Shown here in pieces: positions 1 to 10,489 of a stretch of 64,000 nucleotides of DNA. The notes beneath the pieces were generated by a model, which worked only from the letters and a program-made list of their open reading frames with translations, searched no databases and was not told where the DNA came from. The DNA lies in assembly GCA_963830725.1 (NCBI GenBank), contig CAWHNO010000006.1, forward strand, positions 1-64,000, given 5' to 3'. The position numbers and the translations under genes were made by a program. Every line of letters starts with the position of its first letter. Position 1 is the stretch's first letter. This DNA comes from DASSUW01 sp963830725 (GTDB taxonomy: Bacteria > Actinomycetota > Thermoleophilia > Solirubrobacterales > Solirubrobacteraceae).

Positions 1-56
1 CGCGCGGCTGTGTTGTACCCGCCGCGCGCCGCCGTGCCGGGCGGGCGGGTCAAGGC

Positions 57-1032
57 CTAGCGCTTCGGGACCTGACAATCTGGAACGAGCCGTCGAGTTT
101 CGGCAGCCCGAACTTCGCATGACCACGTCGTTGCGACCGCGGAGCGGCGATGATGATCAGGACCTGGACGGCTGGCTGTGAAGGGTCGCCGGGGGTCCCG
201 GCCCAACGCAAGGTTCCGGGCTGACTTGACCACGGAGATCGACCCCGACGCGGGCCGCGTTCGGATCCAGGCCGTCGCAGTTCTCGACGACGTCAGCTTG
301 CGGCCCTTCAGCAGCATGCCATCGGCGTTCGTCGGCTCGCCATCACCGCCGGTGACCTCGATCCGGTCAGCGACGCCAGTCGCGGCGTTGACGTTGAACA
401 GCTCGCGGGTGTTGCCCTTGACCACGGTCGCGACTTGCCGCCACGAGCAGCGACGATGCCGTTGGCGTTCAACCCGGCACCGATCGCGTAGTCGCCACCA
501 AGCGGATCCGCGTAAGCTCGCCGAGACTGCCCTGCCGGCCGAAGGAGATGAAGTACAGCCACGCGTTGTTGGAGTCGGTGGAGTAGGCGCCGCGCTTGGC
601 GACGATGACGTCGTTGATGAAGCCGGCGTCGTCGCCGACGAAGTAGTCGCGCAGCTCGTCGCCGGTTTGCGCGTCGTCAGACGCGGATGTGCTTGGAGTC
701 GGCCCCGACGCGAACAGGCGGCCGTACCGGTCGACCTTCGGCCCGGTGGCGGCGCGGTCGTCGCCGGCGACGTCGGGGCCACCCTCGACGAGGATGTCAC
801 CCTGGCCCGTGCGCAGGCTGCCGCGATAGATCGCGCCGGTGGTGCGCGACCCGACGAAGAACGTGTGCCGCTTGCCGGTCGCGATGCCCTCAGGCTGGAA
901 GTTCTGAGGTGGCTCGATGACGGCAGGCGTCTGGCCTTTGGCCTTGCCCTTGCCCTGGCCCTGGCCTGGGTCGGCCGTGGCCGGCACGACCATCGCGGCG
1001 CTCAGCGCCGCAGCGATCAAGATCACCTTCAT
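57..1032 (-). CDS. Secreted beta-propeller-like protein (ScyD/SMP-30-like), frameshifted
   Basis: The N-terminal half reads cleanly from an ATG at 1032. It starts with a signal peptide (MKVILIAAALSAAMVVPATA), then a short Gly/Lys/Gln-rich stretch and blocks such as PEGIATG, FFVGSR and GAIYRGSL. These are typical of secreted SMP-30/ScyD-type propeller proteins that PGAP-like pipelines call ScyD/ScyE family. A later block with NVNAATGVADRIEVTGG continues the same protein in another frame, and LPKLDGSFQIVRSR near position 60-110 looks like its C-terminus. At least three frame changes are needed. Role unknown; a secreted sugar-lactone or esterase-like propeller is possible. The family call is from sequence style only. 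Confidence 0.55.
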
Positions 1033-1224
1033 GTCGGAATCCTGCAGGATCGACTATCCGAACCCCCTCGGAACACATCGCGCGCCGCGCTGGTAGCGGT
1101 TCGACTCCGATGCAGCGCCGGACCACCTTGAAGGGGAGGTTCGATGGCTCTCTCGCCTGGAGTCGAAGCACTTGGCCCTCCCCGAACCAAGTGTCGTCGT
1201 CGACGAACGCGAAGCTCCTCCAGG

Positions 1225-2199
1225 TCAGCCGTGGACCATGCTCTCGGGGCTTCGATCGAAGCTGAGGCGGTCGCCCTGCAGTGCACGCTGGACCCGACGG
1301 CGGCGCAGCGCTCCTTCAGGCGGGAGCGGAGCTGCCTGGCCTCCTCCGGGCCGGCAAGGCGTGTGTGGGCGAACTCCAGGCGAAGCGGCACGCCCTCCAA
1401 GCGGCGCGGACCGTCAGCCTCGAGCGTGACGAGCCACAGGAGTCCGAGGTCGTCGCGCAGCTCCGGATCGACGGCGTAGTCGTCGATGAGGTCGCCGAGG
1501 TCGAACAGCGTGCGGCCGCGCGGCCCTGCGGTACTGCGCAGAGTGGCCGGCGATGAGTGTCTCGCCCGCCGCCTCGACCGCCGCCGCCGCGCGCCGGACG
1601 TGCGGCACCGGAGCGACTCGCATATTCGGCCACCAGTGCGCCAGGACGATCGTGACGTCGGCGTCAGCGTCCAGCGGACAGGCGGACAACAACCACCTGG
1701 GAACGGTCCGCTCCGGCCAGATCGGCAAAGGCGGTCCCGGGGTGTGCCGGAGCGGCGGCGTAGGAGGACGGGTGGTCGCTCGACCGCGATGACGCGCACG
1801 CGAACCCCACCCTCGAGCACCACCGGCACCCGCGCCGTGCCTTCGTCGCCGCCTGCGCGACGGCGGCGACCCGACGGCGCGCAGGTGATCGAGCGTGTCC
1901 ATCAGCGCGTCGGCCCGAAGTCGAGCATGTGATTGCTCGCCGACGTGACGCAGTCGCGCCGATACCCGCGAGCGTCTCAGCCGCCAGCGGAGGAGCACGG
2001 AAGTAGAACGGCTTGCCAGGCTGACGAATCCGCTGTCCGCGGTCGGAAATGCAGCGCTCGAGGTTGGTGATGAACAGGTCGGCCGCGCCGGCGATCTCCT
2101 GCACCTCCCAAGCCAGCGGCGGTGCCCGCGCCGCGCGAGCCGCTCGCCGACGCAGCGGCCCAACATCGTGTCGCCCGCCAACGCGACGGTCGGCGACAT
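1225..2199 (-). CDS. CapA-family metallophosphatase (poly-gamma-glutamate capsule-type), frameshifted
   Basis: The start ATG at 2199 opens with SPTVALAGDTMLGR, the metal-binding first motif of the CapA/PGA_cap metallophosphatase fold. Further family motifs follow in shifted frames: DLFITNLERCISD (the N-L-E motif), KPFYFRAPP, VTIVLAHWWPNMR (the H-W-G/P-x-E-like strand) and LIAGHSA (the G-H motif). The protein ends LSFDRSPESMVHG before a stop at 1225. About five frameshifts separate these pieces, so the listed span is the reconstructed gene. Known relatives act in capsule or poly-gamma-glutamate handling, but many actinobacterial copies have unknown substrates. No signal peptide is seen, so it may be cytoplasmic. 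Confidence 0.7.
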
Positions 2200-2418
2200 G
2201 CCGCCCCTCGCGGCGGCCGGTCTCTGCTGTTCGGCCACGGCGACCGCGCGTAATGCCCCGGCGGCGGGCGTATAGATGCTCTCGTGCCATCGTCCCACTT
2301 GATGCGGTACCGCGCCGAAGGCCCCTCACGCAGCACCTCTTCGATGACGCCGGTCCGCGCCGGCCGTTCCGTCGACTTCGGGCTCGACGGCGACCCGAGT
2401 GCCCGCGTTCAGCTGCAT
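2200..2418 (-). CDS. DUF1918 domain small protein, frameshifted
   Basis: ATG at 2418 gives MQLNAGTRVAVEPEVDGTAG. After one frame change it continues YRIKWDDGT, and after another ESIYTPAAGALR. This order (VxVE, then a W-D/E-D-G block, then ES-x-Y-P-x-AGALR) is the signature of the roughly 60-residue DUF1918 family, common in actinobacteria and of unknown function; it folds like an SH3-type barrel. The true stop is not visible because the reading frame runs into the CapA start, so the 3' end is approximate. It lies directly upstream of the CapA-type gene on the same strand and may be co-transcribed. Confidence 0.65.
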
Positions 2419-2764
2419 CGCTCTGCCTCCTCTCGTCACAGCGTCATACCACCGAGCGAGCCCGATGAAAAGGCCACCGGCTCGGCCGGTCCCGATCGAA
2501 CCTCGATCGGCAGCGACCGAGATCGTGTGGATCAGCGCGTTCATTTTGGCCTGAATGTCCCGCGGCCAGCGCGGCAACGGGACATACCGGGCTGGGCGCT
2601 CGCCTCATGCAGCGGCATCGCACTCCCGGCGCGGCGAAGGCCGAGTTCGGGATCATCGGATTCGACGAGCTCCAGCACGTGGAGTGGCCCCGCTGTGCCG
2701 ATTCCCGCGGAGCGCGGCGCTTTCGGACGACTTCGGAGGCCGCCGGCCTGCGCGACCGTTCCTA
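2419..2764. other. Intergenic region without a supported gene
   Basis: About 345 bases lie between the DUF1918 start and tRNA-Tyr. Short readable stretches exist on the minus strand (for example GPLHVLELVESDDPELGLRR near 2620-2700), but none has a credible start and stop. Given the frameshift density here, a broken small gene cannot be excluded. No repeat or recognisable RNA was seen. Confidence 0.3.
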
Positions 2765-2845
2765 TGGCGGGCAGGATTCGAACCTGCAAAGGACTCGGCC
2801 ACGCGGTTTACAGCCGCGCCCCTTTGACCGCTCGGGAACCCCGCC
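2765..2845 (-). tRNA. tRNA-Tyr (GTA), acceptor stem damaged by missing C residues
   Basis: Read on the minus strand, the RNA begins GGCGGGG, has a D-arm like that of bacterial tRNA-Tyr (CCCGAGCGG...), and a five-pair anticodon stem CGCGG/CCGCG with loop CTGTAAA, so the anticodon is GTA. The T-arm is GCAGG-TTCGAAT-CCTGC. After the T-stem only CCGCC remains before the discriminator, whereas pairing with GGCGGGG needs CCCCGCC. Two C residues are therefore missing from one C-run, and the long variable arm also looks short. CCA is not encoded. The identity is clear; the defect is probably a homopolymer error. Confidence 0.85.
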
Positions 2846-2905
2846 GGGGGCGGAAAAGTCTAGCGCGGCGCGGCGGGCCTGATCGCCCGCCGCGCCGCAT
2901 AAGAC

Positions 2906-4119
2906 TCACGCCGAGTCGCGCAGGCGCTGGGCCTCGGGGAGCGACTCGAGCTTCTTCAGCGTGTGGTTCTCGATCTGGCGGATCCGCTCGCGTGTCACGT
3001 TGAACGCGCGGCCCACCTCTTCGAGTGTGTACGGGCGAGCGCCCGTGAGTCCGAAGCGCATCTCGATGACTTCCCTCTCGCGCTGCGGGAGGGCGTCGAG
3101 GGCGCGGCGGACGTTCTCCTTGCGGAGGTCTCGGAGGCCATCTCGAACGGTGAGATCGCGGAATCGTCCTCCACGAAGTCGCCGAGCTCGGACTCCTCCT
3201 CCTCGCCGATGGGCTTCTCCAGCGATACGGGCTGCTGGGCCATCCTCAGGATGTCGCGCACCTCGCGCGCCGGGACTCGAGCTCGCGCGCGATCTCCTCC
3301 GGCAGCGGCTCACGGCCGAGCTGCTCGACGAGCTGGCGCTCCACGTGCACGACCTTGTTCAGCTTCTCCACCATGTGGACGGGGATGCGGACGTGCGGCC
3401 CTGTCCGCGATCGCCCGCGTCACCGCCTGGCGGATCCACCAGGTCGCGTATGTCGAGAACTTGTATCCGCGCCGGTAGTCGAACTTCTCCACCGCGCGGA
3501 TGAGGCCAAGGAGCCCTCCTGGATGAGATCCAGGAACGACAGGCCGCGGCCGAGGTAGCCCTTGGCGATGGACACGACGAGACGAAGGTTCGCCTCGACC
3601 ATCTCCTGCTTGGCCACCAGGTCGCCGCGCTCGATCCGCTGGGCCAGCGCAACCTCGCGCTCGGCGGTCAGCAGCTGAACGCGGCCGATCGATCTCAGGT
3701 AGAGCCGCAGCGATCCAGGCTGGGCTCGACCGTCAGGTCGATCTCCGGCTTGCGCGGCGCGTCGGGCAGCTTGCCCTGTGCCGCAGCGGGCTCGAAGCGG
3801 CCGCCTTCTGCAACCGCCGGACGCCCATCCTCGGCGTTGACGACGTCGATGCCCTGGTCCTCCAGGTACGCGTGCAGCTCGACGACCTGCTCCTCGGTGA
3901 CCTCCACCTCTTCGAGACACGAGGTGATCTGCTCGAAGGTCAGGAACCCCCGCTCCTGGCCCTGAAGAATCAGCGGCGAAGCTCGTCGATCTCGACAATC
4001 GACGCATCGCTCGCGAGCAGTGCTTCGGTCTTGGTGCCCAAATCCCTCAAATCCTTGGGGACGTCTACGTCGAGCGCACCCGGCCTCCGACGGGTCGCTC
4101 CTTCCGCTATGTTTTGCAG
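2906..4119 (-). CDS. rpoD: Primary RNA polymerase sigma factor (RpoD/SigA), frameshifted
   Basis: Reconstructed across about six frame changes. Region 1.1 is present (LILQGQERGFLTFEQITSCL, ...VVELHAYLEDQGIDVV). Region 1.2-2.4 includes SLRLYLRSIGRVQLLTAERE, LRLVVSIAKGYLGRGLSFLD, KFDYRRGYKFSTYATWWIRQ and RIPVHM. Region 4 ends REREVIEMRFGL and VTRERIRQIENHTLKKLESL before the stop at 2906. These are the hallmarks of the housekeeping sigma factor that binds -10/-35 promoters with core RNA polymerase. The start is not resolved: coding sequence reads back to about 4117 without a good start codon. An essential gene broken six times argues for base-calling errors. Shifts lie near 3130, 3275, 3405, 3510, 3715 and 3974. 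Confidence 0.9.
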
Positions 4120-4296
4120 CCGTGCTGCTCGCCGCGACTGAAGTCGCGAATTGGGCGGGGCACAAGGCCATCCGTCGCCTCTCTAGACGGGCTTTGTAGC
4201 GCGCGTTACGCGATCTGTCCTCTCCGATCAGGTGTCTTTTCGTCCAGTTCGGTCGCCAATGCCTATGGAACCCGGCGTACTAGCCTTGGAGAAGCG

Positions 4297-5274
4297 ATGC
4301 CGATCACGCTCGAAGACGTCCAATCGCAGGTCCCGAAGCTCCAGGTCTCGCTCTCCCGCGTAGGCGTGACGAACGTCGAGAAGGTGATCCGGATCCAGGC
4401 GAACAGCTCCGAGCAGCTCTACTCGGCGCGGCTCGACTGCTTCGTCGATCTCGGGCCGCAGCAGAAGGGCGCGCACATGTCGCGCTTCGAAGAGGTCGTC
4501 AACGACGCGATCGGCGAGGTGGTGCTCGGCGAGTCCGCCCTGCGGGCCGAGACTCTGGCCCAGCACATCGCCGAGAAGGTGCGCGACCGGCAGGGGCGCA
4601 GCGCGCGGAGGTGCACATCGAGGCGCGCTATCCCGAGCACAAGCCGGCGCCCGAGTCGGCATCGTGACGCAGGAGATCTACTCGCTGCTCGGTGTGGCCG
4701 TGGCGAGCGAGATCGGGACGCGCCGCTCGTCGGCGTGCGGGCCGGGCATGACCGCCTGCCCGTGCGCGCAGGGGCTGGTGGAGGGGCGCTCGCGCGAACG
4801 TCTGCTCGCCGACGGCTTCTCGAACGACGAGATCGAGCGCATCTTCGAGGCGGTCCCGGTCGCCACCCACAACCAGCGCGGCCTCGGCACGCTGCACATC
4901 GGCTGCCGGAGGACTGCGACACCGACATCGACGCGCAGACGCTGCTGGCGATCGTCGAGGACTCGATGTCGTCGGAGATCTACGAGCTGATGAAGCGCTC
5001 CGACGAGGGCGCGGTGGTCGAGAAGGCCCATCGCCGGCCCCGCTTCGTCGAGGACTGCGTGCGCGAGATGGTCCGCGGCATCGTCGACGGCTTCCCGATG
5101 TTGACCGACCGCCACTTCATCTCCGCCCGGCAGGAGAACCTCGAGACGATCCACCAGCACAACGTGACCGCCGAGCGCTTCGGGCTGCTGGGCGAGATCC
5201 GGCGAGAGCTGCACACCGGCGAGCACTCCGCGCATCACGTCTCGATGCGCGAGTGGCTCGACGGGCGCGCCTAG
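4297..5274 (+). CDS. folE2: GTP cyclohydrolase, MptA/FolE2 type (frameshifted)
   Basis: ATG at 4297 follows a good ribosome site (GGAGAAG). It encodes MPITLEDVQSQVPKL..., then SARLDCFVDLGPQQKGAHMSRFEE, the ACPCAQ cysteine motif and PEDCDTDIDAQTLLAIVEDSMS, ending HHVSMREWLDGRA. These are the zinc/substrate motifs of the COG1469 type IB GTP cyclohydrolase, which makes 7,8-dihydroneopterin triphosphate for folate in place of FolE. Three frame changes (near 4598, 4660 and 4910) break the reading. It is divergent from the sigma factor gene. The family call is secure; co-expression with neighbours is not evident. Confidence 0.9.
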   Translation: MPITLEDVQSQVPKLQVSLSRVGVTNVEKVIRIQANSSEQLYSARLDCFVDLGPQQKGAHMSRFEEVVNDAIGEVVLGESALRAETLAQHIAEKVRDRQGRSARRCTSRRAIPSTSRRPSRHRDAGDLLAARCGRGERDRDAPLVGVRAGHDRLPVRAGAGGGALARTSARRRLLERRDRAHLRGGPGRHPQPARPRHAAHRLPEDCDTDIDAQTLLAIVEDSMSSEIYELMKRSDEGAVVEKAHRRPRFVEDCVREMVRGIVDGFPMLTDRHFISARQENLETIHQHNVTAERFGLLGEIRRELHTGEHSAHHVSMREWLDGRA

Positions 5275-5275
5275 A

Positions 5276-5849
5276 CCGACCTTGATAGCGGCTCGCATCC
5301 CGAGGCCCTCGTGGGTCGGGAGCGAGCAGTAGAGCGTGTAGTCGACCGCGGCCAGCGTCAGCTGGAGGGTGGCGCTGTCGCCGGGCGGGAGGAGTGCGCT
5401 GCTCGCGAGATGGGTCCCGTCCGCGGTCTTGACCGAGAGGTTGTGGTCGTCCATGCCGAGGTTCGTCGCATTGAATTCCACGGGCCCGGCCGCCAGCAGG
5501 CTGTAGGCGGCCTCACACTCCACTCGCCGGGGTCGCCGTCGGTGAGGTCGACGCTCGTGCGCGAGGGCAGCGGCGGCGGCGTCGGAGCCGGGGTCGCGGT
5601 GCGGCGGGTCGGGACCGGCTGGCGGCGGCGGAGCCGGAGCCGGCTGGGGCGCCGGCGCGGGATCGGCCACCCGGCGCAGGTGCACGTGCTCGCGGCAGCG
5701 GCGCTCGGTGTGGCACCGGCACGCGCGCTTGGTCTTGTGGTGGTGCTTGTGCTTGCCGTAGTGCGTGACCTTGACGATCCGGTACTCCTGCGCGTCGGCC
5801 GGGCCGCCGGCGCCGAGCGCGACGCGACGAGAAGAGCGGGCCAGCTCAC
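5276..5849 (-). CDS. Cupredoxin/plastocyanin-like secreted protein, frameshifted
   Basis: GTG at 5849 overlaps the DUF1501 stop (GTGA). The start MSWPALLVA plus a shift to LGAGGPADAQEY makes a signal peptide. A His/Lys-rich patch (HYGKHKHHHKTK), a Cys pair region and a long Pro/Ala linker follow. The C-terminal domain has MDDHNLSVK and YCSLPTHEGLGMRAAIKV: one His, then Cys-x4-His-x4-Met, the full type-1 copper ligand set of cupredoxins. The exact stop is unclear because the frame runs past the folE2 stop. The position downstream of DUF1800 and DUF1501 suggests a secreted complex with a copper electron carrier; that role is inference. Confidence 0.75.
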
Positions 5850-7369
5850 AGGAACAGGCCGGCCGGCCCGTCGCCGCGGGCCAGCGGCTCGATCGCCGGG
5901 CCGCCGATGCACGGCGTCCGGGTCGTCGCCGAGCCACTCCTCGATCACGCTGGGTAGACCGAGCGGTAGTCCGTCGGCACCTTCAGGTTGCCCTGGCCGG
6001 GTTGTTGGCGGGCACGCGCTCCTCCGGCTCGCAGCCGGGCCAGTCGGCCGCGAAGCCGCCGCGCACGCCGGTGCCCATCGCCAGCATCAGGCCGCCCGCG
6101 CCGTGGTCGGTGCCGGCCTCGGCGCCGGTGCCGTTCTCGCGCACGCGGCGGCCGAACTCCGAGAAGACGAGCGTGCAGACGCGCTGGTCGATCCCGCGCG
6201 CGGTCAGGTCGGCCTGGAAGGCGCCGAGCGCGCGCGAGAGCTCCGCGAGCTGCGCGTCCTGGCCGGCGAGCTGGCCGCGTGTGGGTGTCGAAGCCGCCCC
6301 AGTGGATCGTGATGATCGCGCGTGCCGAGGTTCGCCGCCAGCAGGTGCGCGGCGGTCCGCAGCCGCGTCGAAGCGTGCCGTCGTTCGGGATAGGCCGCGC
6401 CTGGCGCGAGGCGGGCCCGCGCTGCGTGCGCTGGTAGGTCTCGACGGCGAGGTCGTAGGTCGACGCGCGAGCGGCGCAGGTAGGCGTTGCCGGCGCCGCG
6501 GCCAGGCCGCGTCGAGCGTCGCGCATCTGCGCGTTGACGTTCGACCGTCGCTCGAGCCGCCGCAGTTGGCGAGTTCATCGTGAAGCCGGCCATCGGCAGC
6601 GAGGGATCGCGCACACCGGGTTGACCGCCGTGCGGATCGACTTCGAGAGCGCGGTGTCGATCGAGACCGCCTGCAGCGGGTTGGTCGGCCGAGCCGTTGC
6701 GGTCGATCCAGCGGCCGAGCCAGCCCGTCTTGATGTTCAGGTCGTTGCTGGCCTCGAACCAGATGTCCGAGTTGTCGAAGTGGCTGAGGTTGTACTTCTT
6801 GGCGTCGACCGCCGGCATGACCGCCAGGTCGGAGCCGGCGCCGCCGGTGCCGTCGCCGTAGAGCGTGTCGAGGCCCGTCGTCGACGTCGCCGTTGTCGCC
6901 GCCGCCGCCCGGAGACGATCGACGTTGGCGAACGCGAGCGCTGCGCCGCCCGGCGCCGGGCAGCGCGCGCGAGCCGACGCGGCCGCCGGCGCTCGGCGCC
7001 CTGCAGGCGATGGATCGCGGGCCGCGCGTCGACGTAGGCCGCGTAGTCGGCGGCGCCGTTCGGGCACGATCACGTTGAGCCCGTCGTTGCCGCCGGCCAG
7101 GTAGAGCAGCACGAGGCACTTCTGGTCCGGCGCGCCTCGGCCGCGGCGGCGACCGACTCCCAGACCTGCTCGAAGCCGAGCGCCTTGGCGCCGTAGACCG
7201 ACGCGAGCCCGGCGACGCCCCACTGCAGCAGGCGCCGGCGGGTCAGGTCGCGCGGCGAGCGGCCGGCCGGGAAGCCGTCGAGCGCCGCGTACGGGATCGG
7301 CAGCGTCTGCGCCGGGCGCTCGTCGCGGACGCGGGCGAGCTCGATCTCTTCGCATTCGATGCAGCGCAT
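5846..7369 (-). CDS. DUF1501 family Tat-exported protein, frameshifted
   Basis: ATG at 7369 begins MRCIECEEIELARVRDE, followed by a twin-arginine signal (LTRRRLLQWGVAGLASVYGA) and then KCLVLLYLAGGNDGLN, the diagnostic opening of DUF1501 (alkaline-phosphatase-like superfamily). Later readable blocks are DIWFEASNDLNIKTGWLGRW, GGFDTH, VCTLVFSEFGRRVREN and TDHGAGGLMLAMG, all DUF1501 landmarks, ending SVYP..VIEEWLGDDPDAV..GPAGLFL at 5846. About ten frame changes are needed. It starts three bases after the DUF1800 stop, the usual gene pair. Substrate unknown; it is exported folded by Tat. Confidence 0.85.
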
Positions 7370-7371
7370 CG

Positions 7372-9243
7372 TCACATCACCTGCCCGTCGGGGCCGCCGA
7401 GCATCATGGCCTGCAGCGCGTAGAAGCGCTGCCGGCGCTGCGCTGCGCTGTGTTCGACGGCGCCGTCCTCGCGTAGTCGATCAGCGCCGCGCGCGTGCCC
7501 GGCGCCAGCCACGGCCGGCCGACCGACGCGTGCGCGCGGTCGAACACCGCCTCCGCCGTCTCGGTCGGCACGCCGTCGGCGTCCGCGAGCGCCGGCCGCG
7601 GTAGCTGCCCGCGTAGTAGTTGGAGTACTTCAGGTACTGCGCCCGGACGATCATGTCGAAGCGGCCCTGACCGTGTTCGTGTTCAGCCAGGACATGCCGC
7701 CCTCCCAGCCGGCGACGTTCGGCGGCCGGTAGAGGCGCTGCTGCATGTTGTCACGCGCCGTGCATGTAGTTGCCCTTCAGCGGCGCGCCGAGCTGGCGCA
7801 GCACGCCGGCGACGTAGACGATCGGCGGCTTGACCAGGTTCGGCTCGTCGAGCGACTCGAAGATCAGCGGGTGCGTGAGGATCCCGCGGATCAGCGGCCG
7901 CAGCTGGTAGCCGTCGGCCCGGTAGGCGGCGATGAGCTCGTCGAGCGTCGCCTGCGGGATCGGGCTGGCGATGAACTCGCCCCACAGCTTGCGGATCAGG
8001 AACTGCGCGTGTTGCGGATGCGCGAGCACGATGTCGATCGCGGCGTGACGCGCGCCGGCCCGTCGGCCGCGTCGCCGCTGCGCCCGGTGACGCCGGGATC
8101 GTCGTGCCCGAGGAAGGTCTTGCGCCGTCAGCTCGAACTGGTCGGCGCGAAGGTGATCTTGCCGTAGTCGGGTTCGGCGTCTCGCCGTCGCAGCTCGCGC
8201 GTTCAGCCGCCAGCCCGTGAACGCGCGCGTCGAGCCCGTCGATGTCGGCCTGCGTGTAGTTCGGCGTGCCGTCGGGCCCGTTCGGGCCGAGGCAGAACAG
8301 CTCCATGAACTCGCGCGCGTAGTTCTCGTTCGGCTTGCCCTTCACGTTCTGCGTTCAGGTTCAGGTACATCGACATCGCCGCGTCGGCGTCGTCATCTCG
8401 TAGGCGAGCGCGCGGAAGCTGAGCGCCGGGTCGGCGCCGAAGTCGGCGTAGCGCGAGCAGCCGGTTGCGGTAGCGCGATCGACCCACGGCGACGGAGATC
8501 AGCCGTCGTCGCGGCTGATCGCCCAGTGGCGGTGCCAGAAGAACGCGAGCCGGTCCGGCAGCGGGTTGACCGCCCGCTGCATGCGGTCGAGCCACTCCAG
8601 CACGAGCTCGTCGTCGGAGGCGCAGCGGGTCGATCGGCTCGCCGCGTGCTGCTGGTCTTCGGCGGCGTGCTCGTCGGCGCCGAGCGCGCGCGGCGTGTTC
8701 AGGAACCAGTCGACGAGGTCGGCGTGCGTCGCGGCCGGTCCAGGCGTCGCGCTGCGGCCTGCGTCGGGCCGAAGCCGGCGCGCCAGAACAGCCGGTCGAC
8801 CATCGCGGCGGTCGAGCGGCCCACGACAGGCCCCGGTGACGGGCCCGGGCCTCGGCCCCGGAGCCGGGCCGGCGGGCGCCGGGGACGGGCCGGGCCCGGC
8901 GGGCGCCGCGGGCAGGAACGGGTGCGGCCGGCGTGCCGCCCGGGAGCGGCTTCGGCGTCGGGACCCGGGCGCGCACCGAGCCCGAGGGGCGGCTCCGGCG
9001 GCCCTTGGCGTCGACGGCGACGACCACGTAGCGGTGTCGTCCGGCGGCGCGTTCCGGTCCGTGAACGTGCGTCGCTTGGTGCGGGCGATCCGCGTCCCGT
9101 CGCGCAGCACCAGGTACGCGGCGGGCTTCTCGCCGCGCGGCGGCGCCCAGCCGAGGACGACCCCGGCCGCCCCGGCGCTCTTCACCCTCACCCTCGTGGC
9201 GCAGCGAGGCGCCGACGCATGCTCGGCAATGTGCCATTTCCAC
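7372..9243 (-). CDS. DUF1800 family protein with N-terminal fibronectin-III domain, frameshifted
   Basis: The N-terminal 85 residues look like a fibronectin type III module (GVVLGWAPPRGEKPAAYLVL, RYVVVAVDAKGRRS). A Gly/Pro-rich linker follows, then DUF1800: LFWRAGFGPTQAQRDAW, LAFFWHRHWAISRDDG, MYLNLN..KGKPNENYARE, FMELFCLGPNGPDG, YTQADIDGL, KLWGEFIASPIPQATLDELI and PPNVAGWEGGMSWLNT. It stops at 7372, directly before DUF1501. About ten frame changes are needed and the start is uncertain (9243-9317); no clean signal peptide was recognised. DUF1800 proteins are found with DUF1501 partners in many phyla and are of unknown function. Confidence 0.85.
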
Positions 9244-9337
9244 CAGGCGACTGCCAGATAGCCGGAATCAGGTGAGGACTGTGGGCGATGCAATCCTGAC
9301 TTTGTAGTCAACTGCACGAGGTTGTACGGTGCCCGCC

Positions 9338-10458
9338 ATGACCGTTGCGACCGACTCCCCGTTCACGGCCGAAGAGCTCGAGCCCACCCTGCGCCCGCTG
9401 CACGAGGCGTCACTGCTGCCCGCACGCGCCTACACGGACGAATCCGTCGCCGCGTCGGAGGCCCAGCAACTTCTTCCTCGGCGGCTGGATGTGCGTCGGC
9501 CACGTGTCCACCTTCGCGGGGCGCGGCGACTTCCTGACGGCCGGGATCTCGGGCGAGAGCTGCTGTCTCGTCGAAGACCGCGGCTTCTACAACGTCTGCC
9601 GCCACCGCGGCGCGCGGCTCGTCACCGAGCGCGAGGGCACGAGCGCCGCCTCCAGTGCCCCTACCACGCGTGGAGCTACGGGTTCGACGGCTCGCTCCAG
9701 AACGCCCCGCACACCGACGAGCTGGAGGACTTCGACCCGGCCTGCAACGGCCTGCGGCAGATCCGCACGGAGACGCTCGGAGGCCTCGTCTTCGCCGACG
9801 CGTCCGGCAAGGCGCCGCGGCTGCCGACCACGTGGGCGACGCTCGCCGAGCACCTGGCGGCCTACCGCAACGCCGATCTGAAGCGTGCCGCCGGATCGAC
9901 TACGACGTCGAGGCGAACTGGAAGGCCGTCGTCGAGAACTACTCCGAGTGCCTGCACTGCCCCGGCGTGCACCCGGAGCTCAACGGCTCAGCAACTACAT
10001 GACCGGGCAACGACTACGAGGGCGCGGGCGCCTGGTGCGGCGGATCGATGACGCTCAACGCGGGCGCCGAGACGATGACCACCAACGACGGCAACCTCGA
10101 CCCGTCCGGTGATCGAGGGAGTCGATCCACGCAAGGTCCTCTACTTCGCGATGTTCCCGAACTGCCTCGTCTCGCTGCACCCCGACTACGTGATGCTGCA
10201 CACGCTGTGGCCGCGCGGGGCCGGCCGCACCGAGGTCGTATGCGAGTGGTTTTCGAGCCCGAGACGATGGAGCGCGAGGACTTCGACTCCAAGGACGCGG
10301 TCGAGTTCTGGGACCTCGTCAACCGGCAGGACTGGGAGGTATGCGAGCTCGCGCAGCTCGGCCTCGGCTCGGCCGGCTACACGGCCGGCCGCTTCACGCA
10401 GGTCGAGGGCACGGTGCACGCCTTCGACCGCATGGTCGCGGAGGGCTACCTGCGGTGA
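9338..10458 (+). CDS. Rieske non-heme iron oxygenase alpha subunit (GbcA-like), frameshifted
   Basis: ATG at 9338 gives MTVATDSPFTAEELEPTL. The Rieske 2Fe-2S ligands appear as CRHRGAR followed by CPYHAW. The catalytic-domain motif NWKAVVENYSECLHCPGVHP (N-x5-E-N-x4-C-x2-H-x4-H) supplies the mononuclear iron histidines. It ends TVHAFDRMVAEGYLR. At least five frame changes occur between 9470 and 10240. The compact alpha-only form, with a TetR gene and a polyamine/betaine-type ABC ATPase fragment next to it, resembles glycine-betaine demethylase GbcA clusters; the substrate assignment is inference. Confidence 0.85.
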
Positions 10459-10489
10459 CCGTCAGACCCGAACGATCGTGGGGTTTGGC

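Noticed and set aside
9305..9318. Another copy of the GTCAACTGC motif upstream of the Rieske gene
   Set aside because: Only nine bases match, no GCTGGGT part follows, and no hairpin or gene 3' end is associated.
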